From positions 7,111,001 to 7,175,000 of the forward strand of contig NZ_CP118225.1 of NCBI RefSeq assembly GCF_028768465.1: a stretch of DNA of 64,000 nucleotides. Reading direction: 5' to 3'. The stretch is from Rhodopirellula sp. P2 (lineage in GTDB: Bacteria > Planctomycetota > Planctomycetia > Pirellulales > Pirellulaceae). The notes beneath the pieces were generated by a model. The model was given only the letters and a program-made list of their open reading frames with translations, had not been told where the DNA came from and did no database searches. A program made the position numbers and the translations under genes. How positions within the stretch are numbered: the first letter of the stretch is position 1; each line of letters opens with the position of its first letter. This document shows positions 1-10,448 of this stretch, one piece after another.

Positions 1-274
1 AAAGAGCGATCCGCAACCGCCCATCGGTCAAAAACTCCTTGCTGGATCCGACATAGAATTGTCGCCAAGATTTCGAGTCTTTGTCGTACGCGGTCAGCAG
101 GTAACGCGAACGCTGGGTCAGCGGACGCCGCAGGTATTCTTCGGGGGTGATCGGGTCGGCGATCAAATCGCGAATCTCACGAATCTGTAAACGCCGACGT
201 CGGAACGTGGTCTTGGCTTCGACCAAGGTCGATTCGGGGTAGGTCAGCTCGACTTCATCATTGGGTTCGAACAT
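1..274 (-). CDS. Hypothetical protein, 3' part beyond the left edge
   Basis: An open minus-strand frame starts at ATG 274 with MFEPNDEVELTYPESTLVEA and stays open for 91 codons to the edge of the window, so the C-terminus is missing. The visible part is charged and arginine-rich (FRRRRLQIREIRDLIADPI around residues 28-46) and continues with RSRYLLTAYDKDSKSWRQFY. There is no signal peptide or membrane segment, so a cytoplasmic protein is likely. I do not recognise the family. It is transcribed away from the PQQ-like gene at 519, with about 240 bases between the two starts that should hold both promoters; I saw no clear consensus boxes there. Confidence 0.6.
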   Translation of the reverse strand, partial: MFEPNDEVELTYPESTLVEAKTTFRRRRLQIREIRDLIADPITPEEYLRRPLTQRSRYLLTAYDKDSKSWRQFYVGSSKEFLTDGRLRIAL

Positions 275-518
275 CAATTGTCTCCTTCGGGACCGAGGAA
301 GCGTTGGCTCAGAAACGTTGGCCTCTCAGTGCGCCTTGCACTGCATTGTTCGCGAGTGCCCGGACACGTTTGGTCAAAATGCCCTGAAATCATGGTTTCT
401 AGGTGACCAACAGCCATTTCCGGACCGGTTTGCAACGCTCACAGAAACTTTGCGGCACCCCACCGAACGCTTTTGCTAGAATGCGACCACCCGCCTACTC
501 CCCCGCTTGAGTCACTCC

Positions 519-1925
519 ATGGTTCGATTTCCCTGCCTCGCCAACCTGTCCCGGTCATTCCAACGGTTGGCTCGATTGCCTGACTCAGCCCTGCGTCGAG
601 GGGTCCTTTCCTGGGCCGCATTCACGATCGCGCTGACCGCCATACCCACAATCGCCTCAGCGGATTCGTGGCCACAATTCCGCGGCCCAAGCGGGGACGG
701 GATCGTCACCGCAGGCAATCCTCCGGTTGAATTTGGCGAGGACAACAACCTGACCTGGAAAACCGAACTTGCCGGCAAGGCCTGGTCTTCCCCCGTGATC
801 GCGGATGGGACGATTTGGTTGACTTCGGCCGTGGAGATCATTCCATCGGAAGAAGAGCGACTCGAACTGCTGAAGAAAACCGAAAACACGGAACGCCAGT
901 TCAAGCAACTCGCGATCGCCAAATCAATCGAACTGAAGGTCTTCGCAGTTGACTTCGAAACTGGCGAACGGAAGCAAACCATTGAACTGGCCACCATCGA
1001 GCAACCCGACGCGATCCATTCGCTGAACAGTTACGCGTCGCCCACCCCGGTGATCGATGGCGACCGGCTGATTTGCCACTTCGGCACGTTTGGCACATTC
1101 TGCCTTGACCGGGCGAGCGGCGAATTGATCTGGGAACGGACTCTGCCACTCAAGCATGCGGTCGGTCCAGGCAGCTCCCCCATCATTCATGACGGAAAAG
1201 TCATCCTGATCCAGGACGGGATGGAACGCCAATACGTGATCGCCTTGAATGCCAAAACGGGATCCACCGAATGGGAAACCAACCGTCCTCCAATGGACGC
1301 TCCCACCGGCGATCAGAAAAAGGCCTACTGCACGCCGATTGCGATCACGGATTCCAATGGTCGTGAGCAACTGCTTTGCATGGGTTCCCAGTGGATGGTT
1401 TCGTACAACTCGAAAACCGGCGATGAGTTCTGGCGTCTGTACCACGGCAAGGGGTTCTCGGTCGTTCCGCGACCAATCTTCGATGGCGAAGCGGTTTACT
1501 TCGCGACAGGATTTGGCAAGCCACAACTGTGGGCAGCTAAAGTGGATGGATCGGGCGACGTGACCGAATCCCACGTGCTATGGGCGGTCAAGAAAAGCAT
1601 CCCAGCCAAACCATCGCCTGTGCTGGTCGATGGCCTGATCTACTTGGTCGATGACAACGGAGTCGCCTCCTGCATCGACCGCGAAGACGGATCCAATGTG
1701 TGGTCGAAACGTCTGGGCGGAAAATTCTCGGCCTCCCCGATCTTGGCGGCGGGCCGGATTTACTTCTGCAATCACAGCGGCGAGGTTTTTGTGATCAATC
1801 CTGGGACAGAGTGTGACATCCAAACGACCAATCAGGTCGACGGCCAAATCATGGCGTCGCCCGCGGTCATCGGCAACGCTCTGATCCTGCGGACCGACAC
1901 AGCCCTGTACCGGTTCGACCGCTAG
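519..1925 (+). CDS. Exported PQQ-binding-like beta-propeller protein
   Basis: The protein has 468 residues from ATG 519; a TTG at 507 would add four residues. An N-terminal signal peptide of about 48 residues (basic stretch, then LSWAAFTIALTAIPTIASA) precedes DSWPQFRGPSGDG, the usual opening of planctomycete PQQ-like WD-type propellers. Repeated blade motifs such as LYHGKGFSVVPRPIFDGEAV and IDREDGSNVWSKRLGGKFSA alternate 'solid/clear' beta-strand patterns of the PQQ_2 type. These proteins resemble quinoprotein dehydrogenases and BamB, but most planctomycete copies have no proven enzymatic role. It probably sits in the periplasm. The gene stands alone, divergent from the gene at the left edge. 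Family is well supported; substrate is unknown. Confidence 0.88.
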   Translation: MVRFPCLANLSRSFQRLARLPDSALRRGVLSWAAFTIALTAIPTIASADSWPQFRGPSGDGIVTAGNPPVEFGEDNNLTWKTELAGKAWSSPVIADGTIWLTSAVEIIPSEEERLELLKKTENTERQFKQLAIAKSIELKVFAVDFETGERKQTIELATIEQPDAIHSLNSYASPTPVIDGDRLICHFGTFGTFCLDRASGELIWERTLPLKHAVGPGSSPIIHDGKVILIQDGMERQYVIALNAKTGSTEWETNRPPMDAPTGDQKKAYCTPIAITDSNGREQLLCMGSQWMVSYNSKTGDEFWRLYHGKGFSVVPRPIFDGEAVYFATGFGKPQLWAAKVDGSGDVTESHVLWAVKKSIPAKPSPVLVDGLIYLVDDNGVASCIDREDGSNVWSKRLGGKFSASPILAAGRIYFCNHSGEVFVINPGTECDIQTTNQVDGQIMASPAVIGNALILRTDTALYRFDR

Positions 1926-2116
1926 TTGGGTTTTGCGACTGAGGTCACTCGTTTGGCATGCCGGTTGTTTTCCTCCAGGCGGCGAGCCGTTTCTTCGCGA
2001 TAGAGTTGCGTCGTCGTTTCGTGGACTTCGCTGCCTTGCTGCTTTCGATTGAGCAACGAGCTTGCGATGATGGGGTGCGTGAAACCGTGGACAGTTTGGA
2101 TGAAGGCGGGATTCAT
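1922..2116 (-). CDS. Possible small hypothetical protein (64 aa)
   Basis: This weak candidate frame starts at ATG 2116 and overlaps the end of the convergent PQQ-like gene by four bases. The C-terminal half (HETTTQLYREETARRLEENN, then RHAKRV) reads like a charged amphipathic helix, which is why I list it. The frame extends upstream to other possible starts as far as 2239, but that part is low-complexity and not protein-like. There is no good ribosome binding site and no recognised family. It may be a gene remnant or a chance frame. Confidence 0.25.
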   Translation of the reverse strand: MNPAFIQTVHGFTHPIIASSLLNRKQQGSEVHETTTQLYREETARRLEENNRHAKRVTSVAKPN

Positions 2117-2618
2117 GGGACCAATGCTTGAACTTGCTTTGAGAAAGAGGTGAGTGAGAGCGTCGCGAGATGATTTCGGACGACGTCGACAACAACCAAG
2201 TGAAGATGCACGTCGCGTGCCAAAGCTGGCCTTCGGCAAACGACCCGCCTGAATTCTCCGTCAGATTTTCGCCGACCGTTTGCCAGCAACGAGGCATTCG
2301 CCAAGCGTCATTGGCAGGCGTCGGGCTTGGGCCGCCATCGTCAAAGTCTCCAGAGCGTCCCCAGTCATGACTTCGGTTGTAGTGATCAAGCGGATCAAAT
2401 CAGGCCTGCACGCATCCGTCAGTCCATTCCAATCGAAATCAACGACAAATGGCGTGGCAACCGTGTCCTACGGCCTAGGTATGAAGACCGGTCATGAAAA
2501 CGCAGTGATTTTCACCCTGGCATGTTGCCCAGCCTCCCGCCTCCTGAGATTCGAAACACGGCATGGACTCGAACAGCGTTTGCACCGCGTCGGCATCCCA
2601 GGAACGCGTTTGCATTCA
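1926..2618. other. Gene-poor interval (about 690 bp)
   Basis: Between the PQQ-like gene and the HPt-like gene I see no convincing gene beyond the weak minus-strand candidate at 1922-2116. Short frames on both strands here are rich in Arg, Ser and Pro with no motif. No hairpin followed by a T-run and no repeat family stood out. The stretch could hold decayed coding sequence. Confidence 0.4.
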
Positions 2619-3299
2619 ATGAGCGACCCTTCACGTTTGGACCGGTTTGCCCAGCGATCTCTTTCACAACTGGGTGTGTTTGAGTACCAGTTGCTTCAAC
2701 TCAGAACGATGAGCGCCCCGCTGGATGCCGCGTTCGTCGACAAAGCGTTCACCACGATCCGGTCCATCTGCCGGGATGCGGAAGCAATGGAACGGGCTGC
2801 GATTGTGAATCAATCGCAAAACCTGGAAACAATGTTGCAGACCACGGTGCAACAAGTTGCAGACCAAGGATGCTCGCCCGACGCGAGTTTGCCCAACGCA
2901 AGCTTGATTGGCCAGATGCTTCAAGACACCCATCGGCTTCGATTGCGGATCCAGTCCGACACCGACGCGGCGATGAAATTTTGCGAGGAACAGCCTGCCG
3001 CAGAGGGCTCCGCCTCAGCGGCACCCCCACGTTCGTCTCATCCTGATACCCGCAAGACCATTTCGAACGCCGGCACGACCAAGACGCCCGCTCCCAAACG
3101 GGCTCGGCCTGAGTTCACCATTCCGCCGACGATCAAGCGTCTGGAGGATCTGCTGGACCAAATCCAGGCCCAACTGGACGACTGCCTGGCCGACGGGGAA
3201 TGCCTGGAATTCGATCCCAAGCCAGAAAACTCAAATTCGGCTTCCGTCGCCCGGGAAGACAGGGAAGACCCCGATGAGCATGCCAGCGGGACAATCTGA
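2619..3299 (+). CDS. HPt/CheA-P1-like protein without the phospho-histidine
   Basis: The protein has 226 residues from ATG 2619 (MSDPSRLDRFAQRSL). The frame is open further upstream to 2280, but that segment looks non-coding. Residues about 10-110 are helical and resemble a histidine phosphotransfer (CheA P1) bundle: DAAFVDKAFTTIRSICRDAE lines up with the family pattern FRAVHSIKG, followed by a segment like 'lAH.LEtlL' (VNQSQNLETML). At the position of the phosphorylated His there is Arg, so phosphotransfer by this site is unlikely. The C-terminal half has a Pro/Ser/Lys-rich linker and an acidic helix (IKRLEDLLDQIQAQLDDCLA). No partner kinase is adjacent. The family call is an inference from pattern similarity. 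Confidence 0.5.
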   Translation: MSDPSRLDRFAQRSLSQLGVFEYQLLQLRTMSAPLDAAFVDKAFTTIRSICRDAEAMERAAIVNQSQNLETMLQTTVQQVADQGCSPDASLPNASLIGQMLQDTHRLRLRIQSDTDAAMKFCEEQPAAEGSASAAPPRSSHPDTRKTISNAGTTKTPAPKRARPEFTIPPTIKRLEDLLDQIQAQLDDCLADGECLEFDPKPENSNSASVAREDREDPDEHASGTI

Positions 3300-3420
3300 G
3301 CGGTCTGTGAAAAACGGACCGACCTTCGCATCGCCAATGGACGTCTGCGGGAAACGGGGACCTTTTGCGGGAGATTCGGGTGGAAACCCGCATCCAGAAT
3401 TACGTCTCCACACCCTCTAG

Positions 3421-5166
<1,746 letters not shown>

Positions 5167-5204
5167 ATCCACTCTGTCTCCTCCCCCTCTTTACCTGATC
5201 TGCC

Positions 5205-5666
5205 ATGACAAACTCTGACCCCAAAGAAAACGAACCAGACGAGTCGCCTCAAATCGTGGTGGACTCGGATTGGAAAGAACAGGTCGCCAAAGAGAAAGAA
5301 GCTTTGGCCAATCAACCCGATGCCGATCAACCCGATGCCGACCCGACCGACGCCGCCCCCAGCAGCGAAGTCGCGGATGAATCCACGGAAGCGACCCCGA
5401 TGCCCACCGGCGGGGCTCAGCTTCCGCCAGCCAGCTTTGAAGTCCTGGTCTCCATGCTGTTCACGCAGGGCATGAGTGCCCTCGGCCAGATTCCAATGCC
5501 AGGCCAAAAAGAAGGTCACGTCGACAAGGCGATGGCCAAGCATTCGATCGACACCCTGGAAATGCTGGTCGGGAAGACCGAAGGCAATTTGTCGGAGGAC
5601 GAATCGAAGATGTTGGGCGAAGCCACGCACGCGTTGAGGATGGCCTACGTCAGCACACGCGGTTAG
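5205..5666 (+). CDS. DUF1844 domain protein
   Basis: This is a 153-residue acidic protein. The first 75 residues are low-complexity and rich in Glu, Asp, Pro and Ala, with a short repeat (ADQPDADQPDADPTDA). The C-terminal part, from PPASFEVLVSMLFTQGMSAL through VDKAMAKHSIDTLEMLVGKT to HALRMAYVS, matches DUF1844, a small domain of unknown function found in planctomycetes, acidobacteria and deltaproteobacteria, often with a disordered N-terminal tail. There is no signal peptide. It lies between pyrG and the TPR gene, all on the plus strand, but the link to nucleotide synthesis is only positional. Confidence 0.85.
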   Translation: MTNSDPKENEPDESPQIVVDSDWKEQVAKEKEALANQPDADQPDADPTDAAPSSEVADESTEATPMPTGGAQLPPASFEVLVSMLFTQGMSALGQIPMPGQKEGHVDKAMAKHSIDTLEMLVGKTEGNLSEDESKMLGEATHALRMAYVSTRG

Positions 5667-5717
5667 AGTGAAACGCTGGTTCCTTGGATTCGCTTCTCGC
5701 ACTTGCATTCTGCTGCC

Positions 5718-8700
5718 ATGCCAACCATCGTTCGAACACCGTTGTTCGGCCTCTCGTGTTTCCCCCGCGTTGCTGGTTTGTTGCTGGTGATGACCTTGGT
5801 CTTGAACTGGCCGGCGCATCGTCTGGTTGCTCAAGATGAATCGACACAAGATTCCGCCGCAGTCGCGCTCTATGCCGACGCGGCGAACTTCCAAACCAAC
5901 GGTGCCATTGGGCTGGCCGTCGACACCTGGACCCGATTCCTGAAGGAATACCCCGACAGTGCATTGGCATCCAAAGCCTCGCATTACCTCGGCGTCTGCT
6001 ACATGCAGCAAGACACGCCGGATTTAAAAGCTGCCGCCGACGCCTTCCAGGTTGCCCTTCAAGACACCGCTTACGATCTCCGCGAAGAAAGCCTGTCCAA
6101 CCGTGGTTGGTGCCTGTACGCGGCGGCGGGAACCGGCGAAGAAGCGGACCCCAAACTGCTTCGCGAATCGATCGCAACCTACGACACACTGATCAAAGAA
6201 AACCCCGATTCGCGACTGCTGGACCGGGCGTACTTCTATCGAGGTGAAGCCCAGTACGCGATCGGCGAACTGGACGAGGCGATCGAATCTTACAACGCGA
6301 TGATGAAACTGGATGGCATCGGGGATTCCGTCTTGCGATGCGATGCGCTGTACGCTCGCGGTGTCGCACTGGAAGAACAAAAGAAGTACGACCAAGCCCA
6401 GTCGTCCTACCAGCAACTGTTGAAGGCCTGCGCGGACTCGGACTTGGTCCTCGATGTCGAGATCCGGATGGGCGACATGCTTTTGTTGCAAGGCGAGATG
6501 CAGGCAGCCGTCAAACGCTTCGATTCGGTTGCGAACCATGCCAACGCAACTCCCGAGGACAAAGCGTATTCTTTGTTCCGCCAAGGGTACGCGTTCGCTC
6601 AAGACGGCGACCCGACCCAAGCCTCCGCTTCCTATGAAAAACTGCTGACGCAGTTCCCAAAATCACCTTACGCCGCCGCGGCAGCCCTGGCCTCCGCCCA
6701 AACGCTTTATCAAGCAGGGGACCTTTCCGGCGCGGCCGCTCGCTTTCGAGATGTGCTCCAGGGCACCGATCCCGAGGCCGCAACCGAATCGGCCCACTGG
6801 CTGGCTCGGATCGAACTTGGCACCGCCAATCGTGACCCTGCCAAGATGTTGGAAGCGGCCAAGGCCGCTTATGAAGTGGCGTCGGAACAAATCAAGCGCG
6901 GTCCCCAGGGCAGCTTCGCCGTCGCTCTCAAACTGGATGCGGCCGAGGCCCTCTCTCTGCAACCCGACCGCCTGAAAGACGCCCTGGATCAATACCGAGC
7001 CATCGCCAGCGACCATGCCGAGCATGCGCTCGCACCACGGGCTCTGTACAACGCCGCGTTCGTGGCGTTGCAGCTTGGTGAGACCGACCAAGCCACGAAG
7101 TTGGCGGATGACTTTGAGGCCAAGTACCCGCGTGACCCACTCGCACCAGACGCATCGTTTGTGGGCGCCGAAGCCCTGCTGGCATCGGGCCAAGCGGAGT
7201 CCGCCGCCAAACGCTACCAATCACTGGTCGACAGCCAACCACATCGCGACCACCCCCAGCGTCCAACATGGATTCTTCGTGGGGCGACCGCGTGGAAGGC
7301 CGCAGGTGAACCCACGAAGACCGCCACCCTGATTCGCGAAAACCTGGGGGCCATGCAGACGCCAGAACAAAAAGCCGAAGCCTTGCTGCTGGCCGGACAA
7401 GCGGAGTTGTCCAGTGGCGATGCGGCACAGGCCGCCAAGTCATTTCAAGCCAGCCGAGAAGCCGCCCCTGAGTGGGCCCGTTCCGACGAAGCCTTCCTGA
7501 TGGCGGGCCAATCTCAACTGGCCGCCGGGAATCGTGACGCTGCGGAGGGCATTTGGAAAGAACTCATTCGCAGCAATGGCGAAAGCCGAATGGCCGACCA
7601 AGCCCGTTACAAACTCGGGCAACTGGCCAATGGCGAGCAACAGTACGCCGAAGCGATTGAATACTTCGCCCCCATCCTGACCTCCCAACGCGACGCGGGC
7701 CTGGTGCCGTTTGCTCGCTACGCCAAGGGCATGGCGGAACTGCAATCGCAACAACACGCACAAGCCGTGAAGACGCTTTCCGACTTGATCACGGAAACCC
7801 CCGACCACGCTCTGGTTGACGATGCACTGCTCTCGCGAGGCATCGCTTATCGCCACCTCGATCAAGACCCAGAATCACGAACCGACTTGACCGCGTTTTT
7901 GGAGACGCAGCCAACCGGGAACAACCTCGGCCACGCACTCTACGAACTGGCGCTGCTGGATCAGAACGCTTCGCAAACCGCCAAGGCAGCCGAGAGCCTG
8001 CAACGAATTGTCGATGAGGTCCCTGACTACCCCGACATGGACAAAGTTCTTTACGAACTGGGCTGGTCACTCCGCGAGAGCGGGCAAGATGAACAGGCGC
8101 TGGCCCAATTCGAACAACTGATTTCAAAGTTCCCTGACAACGCCTTGGTGGCGGACGCAGCTTACTTCGTCGGCCAAGACCACTACCGCAAGGAAGGCTG
8201 GTCCGAGGCCGCGAAGGCGTTTCAAATTGCGGCCGACAAGACCGCTGACTTGGATCTGAAAGAGAAGTCGCTCTATCGCTTGGGCTGGTCTCACTACAAG
8301 CAGAAAAAGTACGCCGAAGCCGAAGCTGCCTTCAAACGCCAGTACGTCGAAGTGCAGCAGGGCGGGTTGCTGCTGGACGCGATGATGATGATCGGTGAAT
8401 CTCGTTTCAAACAAGAACAGTACGACACAGCGCTGCGAGCGTATTCCAAAGCTCGTGAAAAAATCGTTGCCGAGAACGACTCCGCCAAGTCAATCCGAGA
8501 CCGAGCCGAGCGTCAGGTCCGGGAATTGATCTTGCTGCACGGTGGCCAGAGCGCTGCTCAGCTGGGTCAATTTGAGGACGCCATCGATTGGTACAACGAA
8601 CTCCGCGAACGATTCCCCGCGACGACCTATCTTCCCCAAGTGTTCTATGAGATCGGATTCGCCGCTCAAAACGCGGGGAATGACCAACAGGCATTGAAAT

Positions 8701-9059
8701 TCTATTCCGAGGTCGCGGACAATTTCCGTAGCGAAATTGCGGCTCGCGCTCGGTTCATGATGGGTGAGATTCACTTTGCGAACAAAACGTTCGACCAAGC
8801 GATCCCAGAATTCCAACGCGTCATGTTTGGTTTTGGGGCGGACAAAGCCGATCCTGTCATCAAGAATTGGCAAGCCAAGAGCGGGTTCGAGGCGGGACGA
8901 TGTGCCGAACTGCTGACGCAGTCAGCACAAACCGATGCCGCCAAAGCGAAAGCCACCAAGTTCGCCCAGGATTTTTACCAGTACGTGATCGATCAACATC
9001 CCGGGCATGAATTGGCTGCCAAGGCCAAGCAACGGGCGGAGGCACTGAAAGCACCGTGA
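5718..9059 (+). CDS. Large exported tetratricopeptide-repeat protein
   Basis: The protein has 1113 residues from ATG 5718; a TTG at 5703 is an alternative. A signal peptide (VAGLLLVMTLVLNWPAHRLVA) ends near residue 38. The rest is a long superhelix of TPR units, recognisable by recurring patterns such as DEALYxxGxxxxxxGDxxxA and FPKSPYAAAAALASAQTLYQ, comparable to BamD/YbgF-type TPR arrays. These proteins act as periplasmic scaffolds. Its stop codon overlaps the GTG start of the ExbB gene (GTGA at 9056-9059), so translation is probably coupled. Together with ExbB, ExbD and the cyclase-fold protein downstream it forms a conserved-looking envelope operon. The partner bound by the TPRs cannot be read from the sequence. 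Confidence 0.9.
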   Translation: MPTIVRTPLFGLSCFPRVAGLLLVMTLVLNWPAHRLVAQDESTQDSAAVALYADAANFQTNGAIGLAVDTWTRFLKEYPDSALASKASHYLGVCYMQQDTPDLKAAADAFQVALQDTAYDLREESLSNRGWCLYAAAGTGEEADPKLLRESIATYDTLIKENPDSRLLDRAYFYRGEAQYAIGELDEAIESYNAMMKLDGIGDSVLRCDALYARGVALEEQKKYDQAQSSYQQLLKACADSDLVLDVEIRMGDMLLLQGEMQAAVKRFDSVANHANATPEDKAYSLFRQGYAFAQDGDPTQASASYEKLLTQFPKSPYAAAAALASAQTLYQAGDLSGAAARFRDVLQGTDPEAATESAHWLARIELGTANRDPAKMLEAAKAAYEVASEQIKRGPQGSFAVALKLDAAEALSLQPDRLKDALDQYRAIASDHAEHALAPRALYNAAFVALQLGETDQATKLADDFEAKYPRDPLAPDASFVGAEALLASGQAESAAKRYQSLVDSQPHRDHPQRPTWILRGATAWKAAGEPTKTATLIRENLGAMQTPEQKAEALLLAGQAELSSGDAAQAAKSFQASREAAPEWARSDEAFLMAGQSQLAAGNRDAAEGIWKELIRSNGESRMADQARYKLGQLANGEQQYAEAIEYFAPILTSQRDAGLVPFARYAKGMAELQSQQHAQAVKTLSDLITETPDHALVDDALLSRGIAYRHLDQDPESRTDLTAFLETQPTGNNLGHALYELALLDQNASQTAKAAESLQRIVDEVPDYPDMDKVLYELGWSLRESGQDEQALAQFEQLISKFPDNALVADAAYFVGQDHYRKEGWSEAAKAFQIAADKTADLDLKEKSLYRLGWSHYKQKKYAEAEAAFKRQYVEVQQGGLLLDAMMMIGESRFKQEQYDTALRAYSKAREKIVAENDSAKSIRDRAERQVRELILLHGGQSAAQLGQFEDAIDWYNELRERFPATTYLPQVFYEIGFAAQNAGNDQQALKFYSEVADNFRSEIAARARFMMGEIHFANKTFDQAIPEFQRVMFGFGADKADPVIKNWQAKSGFEAGRCAELLTQSAQTDAAKAKATKFAQDFYQYVIDQHPGHELAAKAKQRAEALKAP

Positions 9060-10015
9060 GATTTCTTTCCAACGACCGACGACGCCGGCGCACGACGTTG
9101 GGCATCGCTGTCCTTTGGTCCGCTTTGTTGATCACCGCGGTACCAGGTCCACTCCTGTCGCAATCGGTGTCCGCTCAAGAAGGCGGCGAACCGACGGGTG
9201 CCACGCAAGGCATCGTCGATGCCGCCGACATTCAGTCCGTCATGAATGACGAACCAACGCAGCAACCCGGTTCCGACCAACCCTCAGGCATCGACCTGCT
9301 GTCGCTGATCGCGCGTGGCGGACGGTTCATGATTCCCATCGGACTGATGAGCATGTTGGTGGTGACGCTGTCGGTGGAACGGACGCTGTCATTGCGAACC
9401 GAGAAAATCCTCCCCCGATCACTGGTCAACCAAATCAGCGATTTGGCCGCGACGCACGAGACGTTTCCGCCCAGCACCGCCCAAGAGATTTGCATCGAGA
9501 ATCCGTCTCCAGCCGCGCGTGTGATCTCGTCGATGCTGATGCGCACGGGGCAACCCCTGGGCGACATCGAACGCGCCGCAGGAGAAGCTTTGCAGCGGGA
9601 AGCGGATCGCTACGCCAGCCCGGTGCGGTGGCTCACACTGGCCGCTGCCGCGACCCCTTTGATGGGACTGCTGGGGACCGTGTGGGGCATGATTGTGGCC
9701 TTTCATGAATCCAGCACATTGACGGCCGACCGCAGCCGCAGCGAACAACTGTCAGAAGGGATTTACACAGCCCTGGTAACCACACTGGCGGGACTGACCG
9801 TCGCGATCCCTGCCGCCATCCTGGCTCAGTACCTTGAAAACCGAATCGCCAAGTTGTTTCATCGCATCGAAGAATTGGCGTTCACCATCGCGCCCGGATT
9901 GGTGCGTTTTGTAGGCCGCTCGCGGATGGACGCGGAAGGTCAACTCCGCCCACTCGACAACGGGGCACCACCGCCGGTGACCGTCCACTCACCGCCCCCT
10001 GTCACCACCTCGTGA
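9056..10015 (+). CDS. MotA/TolQ/ExbB proton channel protein
   Basis: The protein has 319 residues starting at GTG 9056, which overlaps the preceding stop. It has a cleavable-looking signal peptide (GIAVLWSALLITAVPGPLLS) and a Gln/Glu-rich spacer, then three membrane helices at about residues 90-110, 190-215 and 233-258. The last two have the TolQ/ExbB pattern: TPLMGLLGTVWGMIVAF and YTALVTTLAGLTVAIPAAIL. Members form the inner-membrane stator that uses the proton gradient with an ExbD/TolR partner. An extra signal sequence before the first helix is common in planctomycete and Bacteroidetes ExbB proteins. ExbD follows six bases downstream, so the pair very likely forms one motor. Confidence 0.93.
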   Translation: MRFLSNDRRRRRTTLGIAVLWSALLITAVPGPLLSQSVSAQEGGEPTGATQGIVDAADIQSVMNDEPTQQPGSDQPSGIDLLSLIARGGRFMIPIGLMSMLVVTLSVERTLSLRTEKILPRSLVNQISDLAATHETFPPSTAQEICIENPSPAARVISSMLMRTGQPLGDIERAAGEALQREADRYASPVRWLTLAAAATPLMGLLGTVWGMIVAFHESSTLTADRSRSEQLSEGIYTALVTTLAGLTVAIPAAILAQYLENRIAKLFHRIEELAFTIAPGLVRFVGRSRMDAEGQLRPLDNGAPPPVTVHSPPPVTTS

Positions 10016-10021
10016 TCGATC

Positions 10022-10444
10022 ATGGCTGTTCAACTCAAACGCTCCAACGTTGCCGGAACACTCAGTCTGACCCCATTGATCGATGTGGTCTTTTTGCTGC
10101 TGATTTTCTTCCTGGTGACCAGTGAGTTTGAAGACGAGGAACGCCGGCTCGACATCGTGCTGCCGTCAGCGACCAGCGCCGTTCCGATGACCAGCAAACC
10201 TCGCGAAGTCGTGGTCGACATCGATGCCGATGGAACGGTTTACTTGCGAGGCAAATCCACCCCGCTGAAAGAACTCGAACAACTGCTCCAAAAAGCGGTC
10301 GCCAGCAACCCGACCAACCAAACGGTGGTGATCCGTGCCGATCAAAACGCCAGCTTTCAACCGGTCGTGAACGTCATGGACGTGTGCAACCGCACCGGGG
10401 TGAGTGACTATTCGGTCTCCACCAAAGACGGGCCGGCAGGCTGA
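10022..10444 (+). CDS. ExbD/TolR family biopolymer transport protein
   Basis: The protein has 140 residues with the ExbD/TolR architecture: a short cytoplasmic N-terminus, one membrane helix (LTPLIDVVFLLLIFFLVTS, residues 16-35) carrying the essential proton-relay Asp21, and a periplasmic domain (REVVVDIDADGTVYLRGKST, then VVIRADQNASFQPVVNVMDV). It works with the ExbB protein encoded just upstream to turn proton motive force into mechanical work on a third, TonB- or TolA-like protein. No TonB gene is present here; the next gene, four bases downstream, encodes a membrane-anchored protein with a proline-rich linker that could take that role. Confidence 0.94.
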   Translation: MAVQLKRSNVAGTLSLTPLIDVVFLLLIFFLVTSEFEDEERRLDIVLPSATSAVPMTSKPREVVVDIDADGTVYLRGKSTPLKELEQLLQKAVASNPTNQTVVIRADQNASFQPVVNVMDVCNRTGVSDYSVSTKDGPAG

Positions 10445-10448
10445 TCCG

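Noticed and set aside
2280-2618. Upstream extension of the HPt-like gene
   Set aside because: The extension is Arg/Ser-rich and not protein-like; ATG 2619 is the first start before the conserved part.
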